DNA from: a bacterium
GTDB lineage: Bacteria; Bdellovibrionota_C; UBA2361; SZUA-149
DNA length: 8,328 nucleotides
NCBI GenBank assembly: GCA_003230795.1
Contig: QIGM01000249.1
Location: forward strand, 1 to 8,328
Reading direction: 5' to 3'
Position numbers and translations under genes: made by a program. The notes beneath the pieces are model-generated. The model saw only the letters and a list, made by a program, of their open reading frames with translations. It did no database searches and was not told the origin of the DNA. Positions 1 to 6,317 of the stretch are shown one piece after another (the first letter of the stretch is position 1; every line of letters starts with the position of its first letter).

Positions 1-192
1 CTGCTTCACGGCTGCTTCTCGTCCGAGAACGAGGCCTGCTTTGTAGCCTTCTGCTTGTGCGGCATCGAATACCTCCTGGGCTTTGCGGAGAAGTTCCTTA
101 GCTCGATTCTCCGCAGCCTCAATGATGCTTTGCGCTTCAGACAAAGCGGAGGTGAGATTTGTCGACGATCCGTTTGTTTCTTTCTTAGTCAT
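1..192 (-). CDS. FliH/SctL-family secretion stator protein, N-terminal fragment
   Basis: This is a partial gene: 64 codons from an ATG at 192, open at the left window edge. The product begins MTKKETNGSS and continues as an Ala/Glu/Lys-rich, probably helical segment (about residues 15-47). It then shows A45-xxx-G49-xxx-G53-xxx-G57-xxx-A61, the glycine-repeat helix pattern (AxxxG(xxxG)nxxxA) characteristic of FliH of the flagellum and YscL/SctL of type III secretion systems. These proteins form the peripheral stalk that holds the FliI/SctN ATPase at the cytoplasmic face of the export apparatus. The N-terminal extension before the repeat is short, which leans towards SctL over a long flagellar FliH, but the C-terminal half needed to decide is outside the window. 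An AGGAG (209-205) lies 12 nt before the ATG, slightly far for a ribosome binding site. More export genes would be expected to the left. An F/V-type ATPase stalk subunit is the main alternative. Confidence 0.72.
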   Translation of the reverse strand, partial: MTKKETNGSSTNLTSALSEAQSIIEAAENRAKELLRKAQEVFDAAQAEGYKAGLVLGREAAVKQ

Positions 193-445
193 GAAAGAAA
201 ATCGCTCCTGTTTACCCCTAAGCCGCACCCATTAAAATTTGTGCGCTCAGGGCTCTACCTAGAAAAAAATTAAGCCACTAACTCCGAAAAAGGGCGATCT
301 GGCCGAAGGCTTAGCAAAGGCGGCGTTCACTCTTTATCTACAGCAACTGCTTTGGCAACACTTAGAGGCCTACTGAGCCTTGTACTGGCGAGCAGAACAT
401 TCAATAAAACTAAAGTGTTATTATAACTGAGACTGCCTTCCCATG
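193..445. other. non-coding spacer between two minus-strand genes
   Basis: This 253-bp stretch lies between the stop of the membrane-protein gene and the start of the stator gene, both on the minus strand. I find no credible gene in it. It holds a weak hairpin followed by a T-run on the minus strand (263-313) and a promoter-like pair (420-449), listed separately. The gap is long enough for the two genes to be separate transcription units. Confidence 0.6.
263..313 (-). terminator. possible weak terminator (minus strand)
   Basis: On the minus strand TAAGCC (313-308) can pair with GGCTTA (276-271), and the stem is followed by A and then seven T residues (269-263). The stem is only 6 bp and the loop is 31 nt, so this is a weak candidate for ending the membrane-protein transcript. 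It sits between that gene and the stator gene. Confidence 0.25.
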
Positions 446-449
446 CTAA
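420..449 (-). promoter_or_regulatory. possible sigma70-type promoter reading toward the stator gene
   Basis: On the minus strand TTAGCA (449-444; 4 of 6 match to TTGACA) is followed after 18 nt by a perfect TATAAT (425-420). It overlaps the last codon of the membrane-protein gene and would drive the stator gene starting at 192 with a leader of roughly 220 nt. This is based on motif matching only, and AT-rich spacers give such matches by chance. Confidence 0.25.
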
Positions 450-1528
450 TTTTTGACTTCTTTAATCAAGAAAAAGCCTAAACCTAGCAATCCGAAAGAA
501 TATCCCACTACTTGAGTGATGAGATGAACGAGCAAAATGACGCTAGGAACTGAAGGTATTTCCGCCCTAGATAGTGAGAAAATAAGAGTCCAAGCCCCCT
601 CGTAGGCACCAAATCCCATTAGCCCTGAAATGGGTAAACTTGCCGAAGCCTCAGCAGCGAGGAAGGCTACGGTGCTCAAAACGGGATCGAGATCTTGCAT
701 GGAAACGCCCAGCGGCAAGACAACGCTGAGCAGCAGCACGTAAAGCGATAGGTACTTCGATACTCGCAGGGCGACAGTAAGAAGAACGAATAAAGTGAAG
801 TTACCCCTCTTTTGAATGCCGGAAATGTCGTTTGTAATTCTCTCGGCGAAAAGTACAACGCTATTCCTTGGTCGCCAGGACGCAAGTGGTGCACTAAGCG
901 TTTTAAGAATCCTTGTTCCAATGCGAGCTGCGATGTCTAGGCGAAGCAGGGCAATGAAGGCGAAGAGCAAGACTACTACTCCGAAAACTAAAACGGGAGC
1001 AGACAGTTGAGAGGTGTCAATTAATGCCTGCATACCGAGGTAATACGGGGAGAGTAGCAGTAAGAGAATCAGCAGCAGCGCTAGCACTGCGATATCGAGT
1101 GCAAAGCAGACACCAAAGACACTAACGGCGCGCAACATGCTTATTCCGTATCTACGCAATACATAGAAATAACTTAGCTCTCCTAGTCGAGCAGGAAGGA
1201 AGTCCACAAGTGCGTTGCGAATACTCGTGACAATGAGAAGAGTTCCAAAGGTTACCTTCTGAGTCTCGAGGGCTTCAGTCTCTTCTGCGGAAGAAACTCC
1301 TAATACCAAGTAATATCGCAATGCTCTTACTACTAAGGCAAAAAGAGAGATGCTGGCATAGGCGATGACGCCCGGGAGATAGGTGTTTTGCAGCATGCTA
1401 AAGAGCGAATCGATACTCTCAGTACGGAACACCGCAGTAAGAAGCATAGCAGTAAGAAGCGCCGAACATAAAAGCTTCAGGACAGTAGCGGGGGTAATAA
1501 AAGCGCGGCTTCTCTTGGGAGCATTCAT
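446..1528 (-). CDS. polytopic membrane protein, LPG synthase TM domain / YbhN family
   Basis: The gene encodes a 360-residue integral membrane protein. Hydrophobic segments lie at about residues 14-34, 50-75, 131-160, 176-196, 244-271, 282-297 and 325-355. Family landmarks are a Pro-Ala-Arg-Leu-Gly-Glu block at 112-117 (LPARLGELSYFY) and, near the C-terminus, LPISGLMGFGAYEGAW (298-313). Both fit the lysylphosphatidylglycerol synthase transmembrane family (PF03706, UPF0104/YbhN), whose length is usually 300-350 residues. Proteins of this family that lack the soluble C-terminal aminoacyltransferase domain, as here, are thought to be lipid or lipid-linked-glycan flippases, often beside glycosyltransferases; none is present in this window. 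It is divergent from the parvulin gene across a 143-bp spacer. The ATG at 1528 has no clear Shine-Dalgarno, so the start is only moderately sure. The substrate cannot be inferred. Confidence 0.8.
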   Translation of the reverse strand: MNAPKRSRAFITPATVLKLLCSALLTAMLLTAVFRTESIDSLFSMLQNTYLPGVIAYASISLFALVVRALRYYLVLGVSSAEETEALETQKVTFGTLLIVTSIRNALVDFLPARLGELSYFYVLRRYGISMLRAVSVFGVCFALDIAVLALLLILLLLLSPYYLGMQALIDTSQLSAPVLVFGVVVLLFAFIALLRLDIAARIGTRILKTLSAPLASWRPRNSVVLFAERITNDISGIQKRGNFTLFVLLTVALRVSKYLSLYVLLLSVVLPLGVSMQDLDPVLSTVAFLAAEASASLPISGLMGFGAYEGAWTLIFSLSRAEIPSVPSVILLVHLITQVVGYSFGLLGLGFFLIKEVKN

Positions 1529-1582
1529 GCCGTGAATTTTAAGCTGAGCGGCGTATCAACAGCAACACGAAAGTCAAATCCC

Positions 1583-1619
1583 ACCTCTCTTAGCCAGTTG
1601 AACTCTGGGGAAGAGAGGT
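1583..1619. repeat. 9-bp inverted repeat in the divergent promoter region
   Basis: ACCTCTCTT (1583-1591) and AAGAGAGGT (1611-1619) are perfect inverted copies separated by 19 bp. Inside, CCAG (1594-1597) and CTGG (1605-1608) can also pair around a 7-nt loop. The right arm lies in the spacer of the putative parvulin promoter, so as DNA this could be an operator dyad. As RNA it would be transcribed only from a promoter further upstream. It has no T-run and is not a terminator. Confidence 0.55.
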
Positions 1620-1626
1620 TTAGAGT
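1598..1626 (+). promoter_or_regulatory. possible promoter of the parvulin gene
   Basis: TTGAAC (1598-1603), a 17-bp spacer and TAGAGT (1621-1626) resemble -35 and -10 boxes, each with 4 of 6 matches to the sigma70 consensus. Transcription would start near 1633, giving a leader of about 40 nt before the ATG at 1672. The inverted repeat at 1583-1619 overlaps it. The match is moderate. Confidence 0.3.
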
Positions 1627-1671
1627 GCGAGGGAGAGGTAGAACTTACGACAATCACGTTTTCGGCGAAAA

Positions 1672-2682
1672 ATGATAATGAACATTGGTAATCTCACCCG
1701 CGTACTTTTCTCGATTGCTGCCACGTCTCTCGTGATAGCTCTTGCTAACGTCTCGGTTCTTGCTCAGTCCGAAGCCACAAAGGCAACGAAGGATGCTACT
1801 GCTTCCATCGTTGCGGAAATCAACGGCATAAAAATACATCGAGACACGCTCGAGCGGGAGTTGCGTCGCCATCTCCAAGGGCGTATGTCGATGTTTGAGA
1901 CCGGAGAGCAGCATAATCTCAGAAAGAAGATGCTGGGAATGATCGTGACGCGGACTCTGTTGTTGCAGGAAGCGAAGAAGAAGAAAGTTCTCCCGAAAGA
2001 CGAAGAAGTTAAAAAGTTTTTTACGAGCTTAAAAACGAGCTTTCCATCTGTTGAAGATTTCCAGAAGCAAATTACTGAATTCGACCTCACCGAGGCCGAA
2101 TTTAAGGAAGGCCTCGCAGAGGATTTGGCTATTCAGTACTACCTCGAACAGATTGTGCTGTCGGAAATAGAAGTGACAGATGCTGAGATCGAAGATGAGT
2201 ACAAAAAATTCCCCGAAAAATACCGCAGACCGGAAGAAGTAAAAGTGCGGCATATTCTTATTCGTTTTGACGAGGATGCTGATGAAAAAACGCAGCAAGA
2301 TGCCTTGCACCGAGCAAGCGAGGTTCGAGAACGGGCTACGGCTGAAGACGCGGATTTTGCATCACTCGCGAGAAACTTTTCTGAAGCGCTCAATAAGGGG
2401 AAGGGTGGTGCAGTTGAATTCTTTACTCGTGAGCAAATGGATTCCGACTTCAGTGCGGCAGCCTTTAGTTTAAAAGTTGGCGAAATCAGCAAATTGGTTC
2501 GAACTTCTTATGGCTACCATGTGATTAAGCTCGAGCAGAAGCGAGGTGGCGAAATCCCGGCCTTTGAGGAAATTAAAGAAAAGATTGGAAAAGACTTGCT
2601 GAAGGTCGCCCAGCAAAAAACGTTGGCTGAGCACGTGTTAGCGCTGAAAGAAAAGAGTAAAATAATCGTTTACTTTCAATAA
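1672..2682 (+). CDS. secreted SurA/PrsA-like parvulin peptidyl-prolyl isomerase
   Basis: The product is 336 residues with a signal peptide: short polar start, hydrophobic core at about 11-30 and a likely signal peptidase I site after VLA (residue 31). No lipobox cysteine is present, so the mature protein should be soluble in the periplasm. Residues about 45-185 form a charged helical SurA_N-like chaperone region beginning VAEINGIKI. Residues about 190-290 are a parvulin domain with VRHILI (His194), DFASLARNFSE, GGAVEFF, the AAFSL-VGEIS block and TSYGYHVIKL (His283), so the active-site histidines of the fold are kept. A helical tail follows. Proteins of this type catalyse prolyl isomerisation and assist folding of exported or outer-membrane proteins. 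There is one parvulin domain, whereas classical SurA has two, so it is PpiC/PrsA-like in layout. The ATG at 1672 is followed by another at 1678; neither has a good Shine-Dalgarno. Confidence 0.88.
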   Translation: MIMNIGNLTRVLFSIAATSLVIALANVSVLAQSEATKATKDATASIVAEINGIKIHRDTLERELRRHLQGRMSMFETGEQHNLRKKMLGMIVTRTLLLQEAKKKKVLPKDEEVKKFFTSLKTSFPSVEDFQKQITEFDLTEAEFKEGLAEDLAIQYYLEQIVLSEIEVTDAEIEDEYKKFPEKYRRPEEVKVRHILIRFDEDADEKTQQDALHRASEVRERATAEDADFASLARNFSEALNKGKGGAVEFFTREQMDSDFSAAAFSLKVGEISKLVRTSYGYHVIKLEQKRGGEIPAFEEIKEKIGKDLLKVAQQKTLAEHVLALKEKSKIIVYFQ

Positions 2683-2792
2683 TCAGGCCTGCGGCTAGAA
2701 GCTTCCTTCCCAGCGTCTTGCTTTGCTTCGACTCTATTCGGTAAACTCAGTGCCTTACGCCTCCATTTCCGGATGGCAGATTTTTAGTAAAT

Positions 2793-2797
2793 AAGGA
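2793..2797 (+). promoter_or_regulatory. ribosome binding site of the FAD/Fe-S dehydrogenase gene
   Basis: AAGGA lies 11 nt before the ATG at 2809, a slightly long but plausible spacing. No better in-frame start lies close by. This supports the chosen start of the 987-residue protein. Confidence 0.5.
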
Positions 2798-2808
2798 TTC
2801 CTAACTTC

Positions 2809-5772
2809 ATGAATGCTCAATTAGAGGATAGCACTCTACCGGAGACGAACGCCGTCCCGCCGTCTGTAGAAGAGTTCTTCGCGGAACTTAAAAAAAGAAC
2901 AGACGGCGATATCCGAACTGATTTCTACCATCGAACCCTCTACAGCACTGACGCGAGCATTTACCAAGTCCTACCGTTTGGTGTTGTCTGTCCAAAGAAT
3001 AAGGAAGAGCTTCATGCCGCAGTTGAGCTGGCAGCCGCTCATCGTGTTCCTCTTCTTGCGAGAACCGGTGGTAGTAGCTTGGCAGGCCAGGCAGTTAACA
3101 AAGCCGTTGTTATCGATATGTGTCGTTACATGGACGAGATTATCGAAGTCGATGAAGCTGCTCGAACCGTTCGCGTTCAGCCAGGAGTCGTCTTAGATAA
3201 ACTAAACGCCGAGCTTGCAAGTAAGGGACTTCTGTTTGGACCAGATCCCGCGAGTAGTAATCGCGCGGCAATGGGAGGAATTGTTGCGAACAATTCAACC
3301 GGAAGTCATTCACTCATGTACGGGATGACTGTAGAGCATGTTCGGGAAATGGACGTGTTCTTAAGTGATGGGACTGCGGCCTCTTTTACTCCTTGCACGA
3401 CAGAAGAGGCGAGGCGTCGTGCAGAGCTTTCTGGTCTTGAAGGTGCTATCTACCGAGACATGCTCTCAATGGCAGAACGAGATACGACACGTCGTATCAT
3501 CCAGCAAAGCACTCCGAAGCATTGGCGGCGTGCGGGTGGCTACAATCTTGACCGTCTCGTTTTTGACGAGATTAATTTCCGTGAACAGCCCGATACTCGA
3601 TTCAATCTTTCGAACTTGGTTTGTGGTTCAGAGGGAACCCTTGCAATAATGAGCGAAATCACGCTTAGCCTCTGCCCAAAGCCGAAGATGACCGCTCTCG
3701 GAATCGTTCATTTTCGAAGCACCTACGAAGCTCTCTCCTCAGTCCCTGCTATTCTTGAGACTAACCCTTCGGCGGTAGAATTGCTTGATAACTCAAGCAT
3801 CGTGCTCTGCCGAAAGGCTCCAAAATACGCGAAGATGCTTGAGACCTTTATTGATGGCGAACCAAATTGCCTTTTGCTCACCGAGTATTACGGCGAAGGC
3901 GAAAAAGAGTTAACTGGCCGCATAGAGGAGCTTCGCTCTCATCTACGTGCGCAGAATGTGCCTCATGATTCTGTCCTTTCAGTACTTGCACCGGAACAAC
4001 AAAGTAATGTCTGGGCGGTAAGAAAGGCTGGCCTTGGTCTTTTGATGAGTACCCGCGGGGATGATAAGGCCCTTGCTTTTATTGAAGATGCTGCTGTGCC
4101 AGTCGTCCACCTTGCAGACTATGTTACGAAGGTCGAGGAGTTTTGTGCGGGGATTGATACGAGAGTTTCGTATTACGCCCATGCTTCCGTGGGTTGTATA
4201 CACATTCGCCCGCTTCTAAACGCAAAAGATTCGAATGATATTTCGAAGCTAAATCAGATCTCTGAGTTCTCTCTTGATTTACTTAGTCAGTATGAGGGCG
4301 TTCTTTCCAGCGAGCACGGTGATGGAAAATCTCGCAGTTGGCTCAATGAACGATTTTTTGGACGCGAGATGTATGGATTGTTTAAAGAAGTAAAACAGTC
4401 CTTTGATCCTCATAATCTTCTAAATCCTGGAAACGTTGTTGATTCTCAAGGGATCAGCGAAAACCTCCGCTTTGGCCCCGACTATCAAACACAAAATAAG
4501 CCGGAGCACGTTGATTTTCGCAGTGACCAGGGCTTCACCCGGGCGATAGAAATGTGCAATGGTGCGGCTATTTGCAGAAAACTCGATTCTGGGACGATGT
4601 GCCCCAGTTTTATGGTGACCAAAGAGGAAGAGCACAGCACGCGTGGAAGAGCGAACTTACTTAGGGCCGCATTGTCAGGAAAAATGCCGCATGAAGAGTT
4701 AAGCAGCAAGCGCATGTATGAGGCGATGGACCTCTGTATCGAATGTAAGGCTTGCAAATCTGAATGCCCATCTTCAGTGGATATGGCGAAGATTAAGTTC
4801 GAGTTCTTAGCTCGATACTATGAAGTGAACGGAGCACCGCTACGCTCACGAGTCATGGCTGATATTGCCCGAGCGAGTAGAATGAGTTCTGGTCCTCAGG
4901 CGCCACTAATTAACTGGGTAATGAGAAACCCTATTTTCCGTTATTTTCTCGATCGTTTCTTTGGTATCAGTGCGAAACGCACGCTGCCTGTGTTTGCGCG
5001 AGTGCCGTTTACGACTTGGTTTAAGAAGCGTGACAAGAAAGCAGGACGAAAGGGCAAAGTCGTTCTCTTTAACGATACCTTTAATACTTACAACTATCCG
5101 CACGTAAGCATTGCGGCAGTTGAAGTGCTTGAAGCCTGTGGATTTGAAGTCGTGCTACCGGGACATAAATGTTGTGGTCGACCGCTTATATCGAAAGGCT
5201 TCGTCGACCAAGCTCGCGCTGCTGCTCGCGATACAGTCGAGAAGCTTCATCCGTTTGCGAAGGAAGGAATCCCGATTGTTGGGCTAGAGCCTAGCTGCTT
5301 ATTGACATTGCGAGACGAGAACTTAGTGCTTCTACCAGATGATGAAAGAGCTAAGCTTATTGCCGAACATTCGTTTACCTTCGAAGAATTTATCGCGAAA
5401 TTAGAGACTGCCGGAGAGCTCGATATTGATGTCGCGGAGGGTGATGTAAAAACGCTTCTTCACGGCCATTGTCATCAGAAGGCACTTTCTGGGACAACGC
5501 ACAGTCATAAGATGCTTGAAGCGCTTGGTTGCGAAGTTGAAGAAGTTGATTCTGGATGCTGCGGAATGGCCGGTTCTTTCGGTTACGAAAAAGAGCATTA
5601 CGATATCTCACTTAAGATGGGTGAGAGAAAATTATTGCCGGCTGTGCGAGAGGCTGAAGAGGATACTCTCATTGTTGCAGCAGGTGTTAGCTGCAAGCAG
5701 CAAATAAAGCATGCTACCGGGAAGCGAGCATTGCATCCTGCGGAAGTCATGCGTCAGAGACTTAAGGACTAA
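2809..5772 (+). CDS. FAD- and Fe-S-binding D-2-hydroxyacid dehydrogenase (YdiJ-like GlcD-GlpC fusion)
   Basis: This 987-residue protein fuses a flavin dehydrogenase to an Fe-S electron-transfer unit, like E. coli YdiJ (about 1,018 residues). Residues about 50-190 are a PCMH-type FAD domain, with RTGGSSLAGQAV (85-96) and the PDPASSNRAAMGGIVANNS block (145-163). Residues about 295-545 are the FAD-linked oxidase C-terminal domain, with His458 and His465 in HASVGCIH and SEHGDG (501-506), as in D-lactate and D-2-hydroxyglutarate dehydrogenases, where such histidines help bind metal and substrate. Fe-S cysteines are C583, C589, C598 and C643/C646/C649/C653. Two CCG-type blocks follow: C788-C789 with C830, then HGHCH (885-889) with C917-C918. 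The likely reaction is oxidation of D-lactate or D-2-hydroxyglutarate, passing electrons through Fe-S to quinone or another carrier; no membrane segment is evident. Which acid it uses is not resolved. It follows the parvulin gene by 126 bp and may be transcribed independently. Confidence 0.92.
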   Translation: MNAQLEDSTLPETNAVPPSVEEFFAELKKRTDGDIRTDFYHRTLYSTDASIYQVLPFGVVCPKNKEELHAAVELAAAHRVPLLARTGGSSLAGQAVNKAVVIDMCRYMDEIIEVDEAARTVRVQPGVVLDKLNAELASKGLLFGPDPASSNRAAMGGIVANNSTGSHSLMYGMTVEHVREMDVFLSDGTAASFTPCTTEEARRRAELSGLEGAIYRDMLSMAERDTTRRIIQQSTPKHWRRAGGYNLDRLVFDEINFREQPDTRFNLSNLVCGSEGTLAIMSEITLSLCPKPKMTALGIVHFRSTYEALSSVPAILETNPSAVELLDNSSIVLCRKAPKYAKMLETFIDGEPNCLLLTEYYGEGEKELTGRIEELRSHLRAQNVPHDSVLSVLAPEQQSNVWAVRKAGLGLLMSTRGDDKALAFIEDAAVPVVHLADYVTKVEEFCAGIDTRVSYYAHASVGCIHIRPLLNAKDSNDISKLNQISEFSLDLLSQYEGVLSSEHGDGKSRSWLNERFFGREMYGLFKEVKQSFDPHNLLNPGNVVDSQGISENLRFGPDYQTQNKPEHVDFRSDQGFTRAIEMCNGAAICRKLDSGTMCPSFMVTKEEEHSTRGRANLLRAALSGKMPHEELSSKRMYEAMDLCIECKACKSECPSSVDMAKIKFEFLARYYEVNGAPLRSRVMADIARASRMSSGPQAPLINWVMRNPIFRYFLDRFFGISAKRTLPVFARVPFTTWFKKRDKKAGRKGKVVLFNDTFNTYNYPHVSIAAVEVLEACGFEVVLPGHKCCGRPLISKGFVDQARAAARDTVEKLHPFAKEGIPIVGLEPSCLLTLRDENLVLLPDDERAKLIAEHSFTFEEFIAKLETAGELDIDVAEGDVKTLLHGHCHQKALSGTTHSHKMLEALGCEVEEVDSGCCGMAGSFGYEKEHYDISLKMGERKLLPAVREAEEDTLIVAAGVSCKQQIKHATGKRALHPAEVMRQRLKD

Positions 5773-5793
5773 GGCTGTTCCAGTATGCAAGCC

Positions 5794-5923
5794 GTCTTTC
5801 GCTAAAGGAGTGCTCTCGTCGTGCTTCAAACATGCTCGGCGGTCTACTTCTTCTGCCTAAAGAACACGGCTTTTGGCCGCCTGCGCAACTGCGCGCGACG
5901 AGAGCACTCCTGCAACGAAAGAC
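5794..5923. repeat. large imperfect inverted repeat, 8 + 16 bp arms
   Basis: GTCTTTCG (5794-5801) pairs with CGAAAGAC (5916-5923). After a 4-nt mismatched bubble, AGGAGTGCTCTCGTCG (5806-5821) pairs perfectly with CGACGAGAGCACTCCT (5896-5911). The 74-nt interior can form a further stem: GGCGG (5838-5842) with CCGCC (5877-5881), extended by a GU and a GC pair. It begins 21 bp after the dehydrogenase stop codon, so the mRNA could end in this fold. No T-run follows, so it is not a standard terminator. It may be an mRNA-stabilising structure, a structured RNA or a copy of a palindromic repeat family. Confidence 0.8.
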
Positions 5924-6030
5924 TACTGGGTAGTTTGAACGTCAGACTCCTAGTGCTTCTTCTTTGCAAGAATTCACTTACACATGAGCGAAATGTTCGA
6001 TCACATCAATCTGTACGAACTGCGATGTCT

Positions 6031-6197
6031 GAGCCGCTGTGGGGGCGTGTTGCTACGGGAGCTTTCCTATCCCATCGTCGTCTATGGCAATAGTTAGAAG
6101 GCGAAGGAGACCGGCGAAGCCGGGCTTCGGAGCCGAGCATCTGCAACCAACGTCTCTACATGAAAGCTCCCGTAGCAACACGCCCCCACAACGGCTC
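6031..6197. repeat. 167-bp element with 36-bp terminal inverted repeats
   Basis: The arm at 6031-6066 (GAGCCGCTGTGG... to ...GGGAGCTTTC) is the reverse complement of 6162-6197 at 35 of 36 positions; the one mismatch is C6037 against A6191. Pairing stops at both ends, so the arms are well defined. The 95-nt centre holds its own hairpin, CGAAGCC (6115-6121) with GGCTTCG (6123-6129), a pair GAGAC/GTCTC (6107-6111, 6152-6156) and two copies of GGCGAAG (6100-6106, 6113-6119). No long target-site duplication is visible. It could be a MITE-like non-autonomous mobile element, a long hairpin RNA or a chromosomal palindrome. No transposase is encoded nearby. Confidence 0.85.
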
Positions 6198-6251
6198 CGC
6201 CTACCCCAAATCAATCCAACAGCTTGTCGACCTATAACAATGCGATCCCCA

Positions 6252-6287
6252 AATAGAAAAAGCCCTTTACGCGAACGCAAAGGGCTT
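6252..6287 (-). terminator. rho-independent terminator of the acyl reductase operon
   Basis: On the minus strand AAGCCCTTT (6287-6279) pairs perfectly with AAAGGGCTT (6268-6260) across a 10-nt loop, giving a 9-bp stem followed by TTTTTCTATT. It starts 31 nt after the TAG of the acyl reductase gene. The plus-strand reading lacks a T-run, so it works mainly for the minus-strand operon. Confidence 0.88.
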
Positions 6288-6317
6288 ATTGGTAGAACCG
6301 TCGGTTATAACTCGTCT

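Larger units (their letters stand above)
5773..6317. other. 545-bp convergent intergenic region rich in inverted repeats
   Basis: This spacer lies between the stop of the FAD/Fe-S dehydrogenase (plus) and the stop of the acyl reductase (minus). It contains two large inverted repeats (5794-5923 and 6031-6197), a small hairpin (5960-5972, TTCTT-TGC-AAGAA) and a minus-strand terminator (6252-6287). The open frames here run through the repeat arms, lack recognisable domains and have no good ribosome binding sites, so I call no protein gene. CCCCAAAT occurs twice (6204-6211, 6247-6254). Confidence 0.7.

Noticed and set aside
55..273. 72-codon plus-strand open frame at the left edge
   Set aside because: It is the antisense shadow of the stator gene, whose minus-strand frame has a recognisable glycine-repeat motif.
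5821..6093. 90-codon open frame on the plus strand in the convergent spacer
   Set aside because: It runs through the right arm of the first inverted repeat and the left arm of the second, has no recognisable domain and no convincing ribosome binding site.
5794..6197. Integron attC sites
   Set aside because: The two large inverted repeats have attC-like overall size, but their ends lack the GTTRRRY/RYYYAAC core boxes, and there is no integrase or gene cassette pattern.
6031..6197. Retron msr-msd RNA
   Set aside because: The long inverted arms prompted the idea, but no reverse transcriptase is encoded in the window and the near-perfect 36-bp outer arms are not the usual short a1/a2 pairing.
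6021..6246. TGCGAT direct repeat (6021-6026 and 6241-6246) as a target-site duplication
   Set aside because: The copies are not adjacent to the ends of the inverted repeat (4 and 43 bp away), and a 6-mer repeated within 226 bp is plausible by chance.
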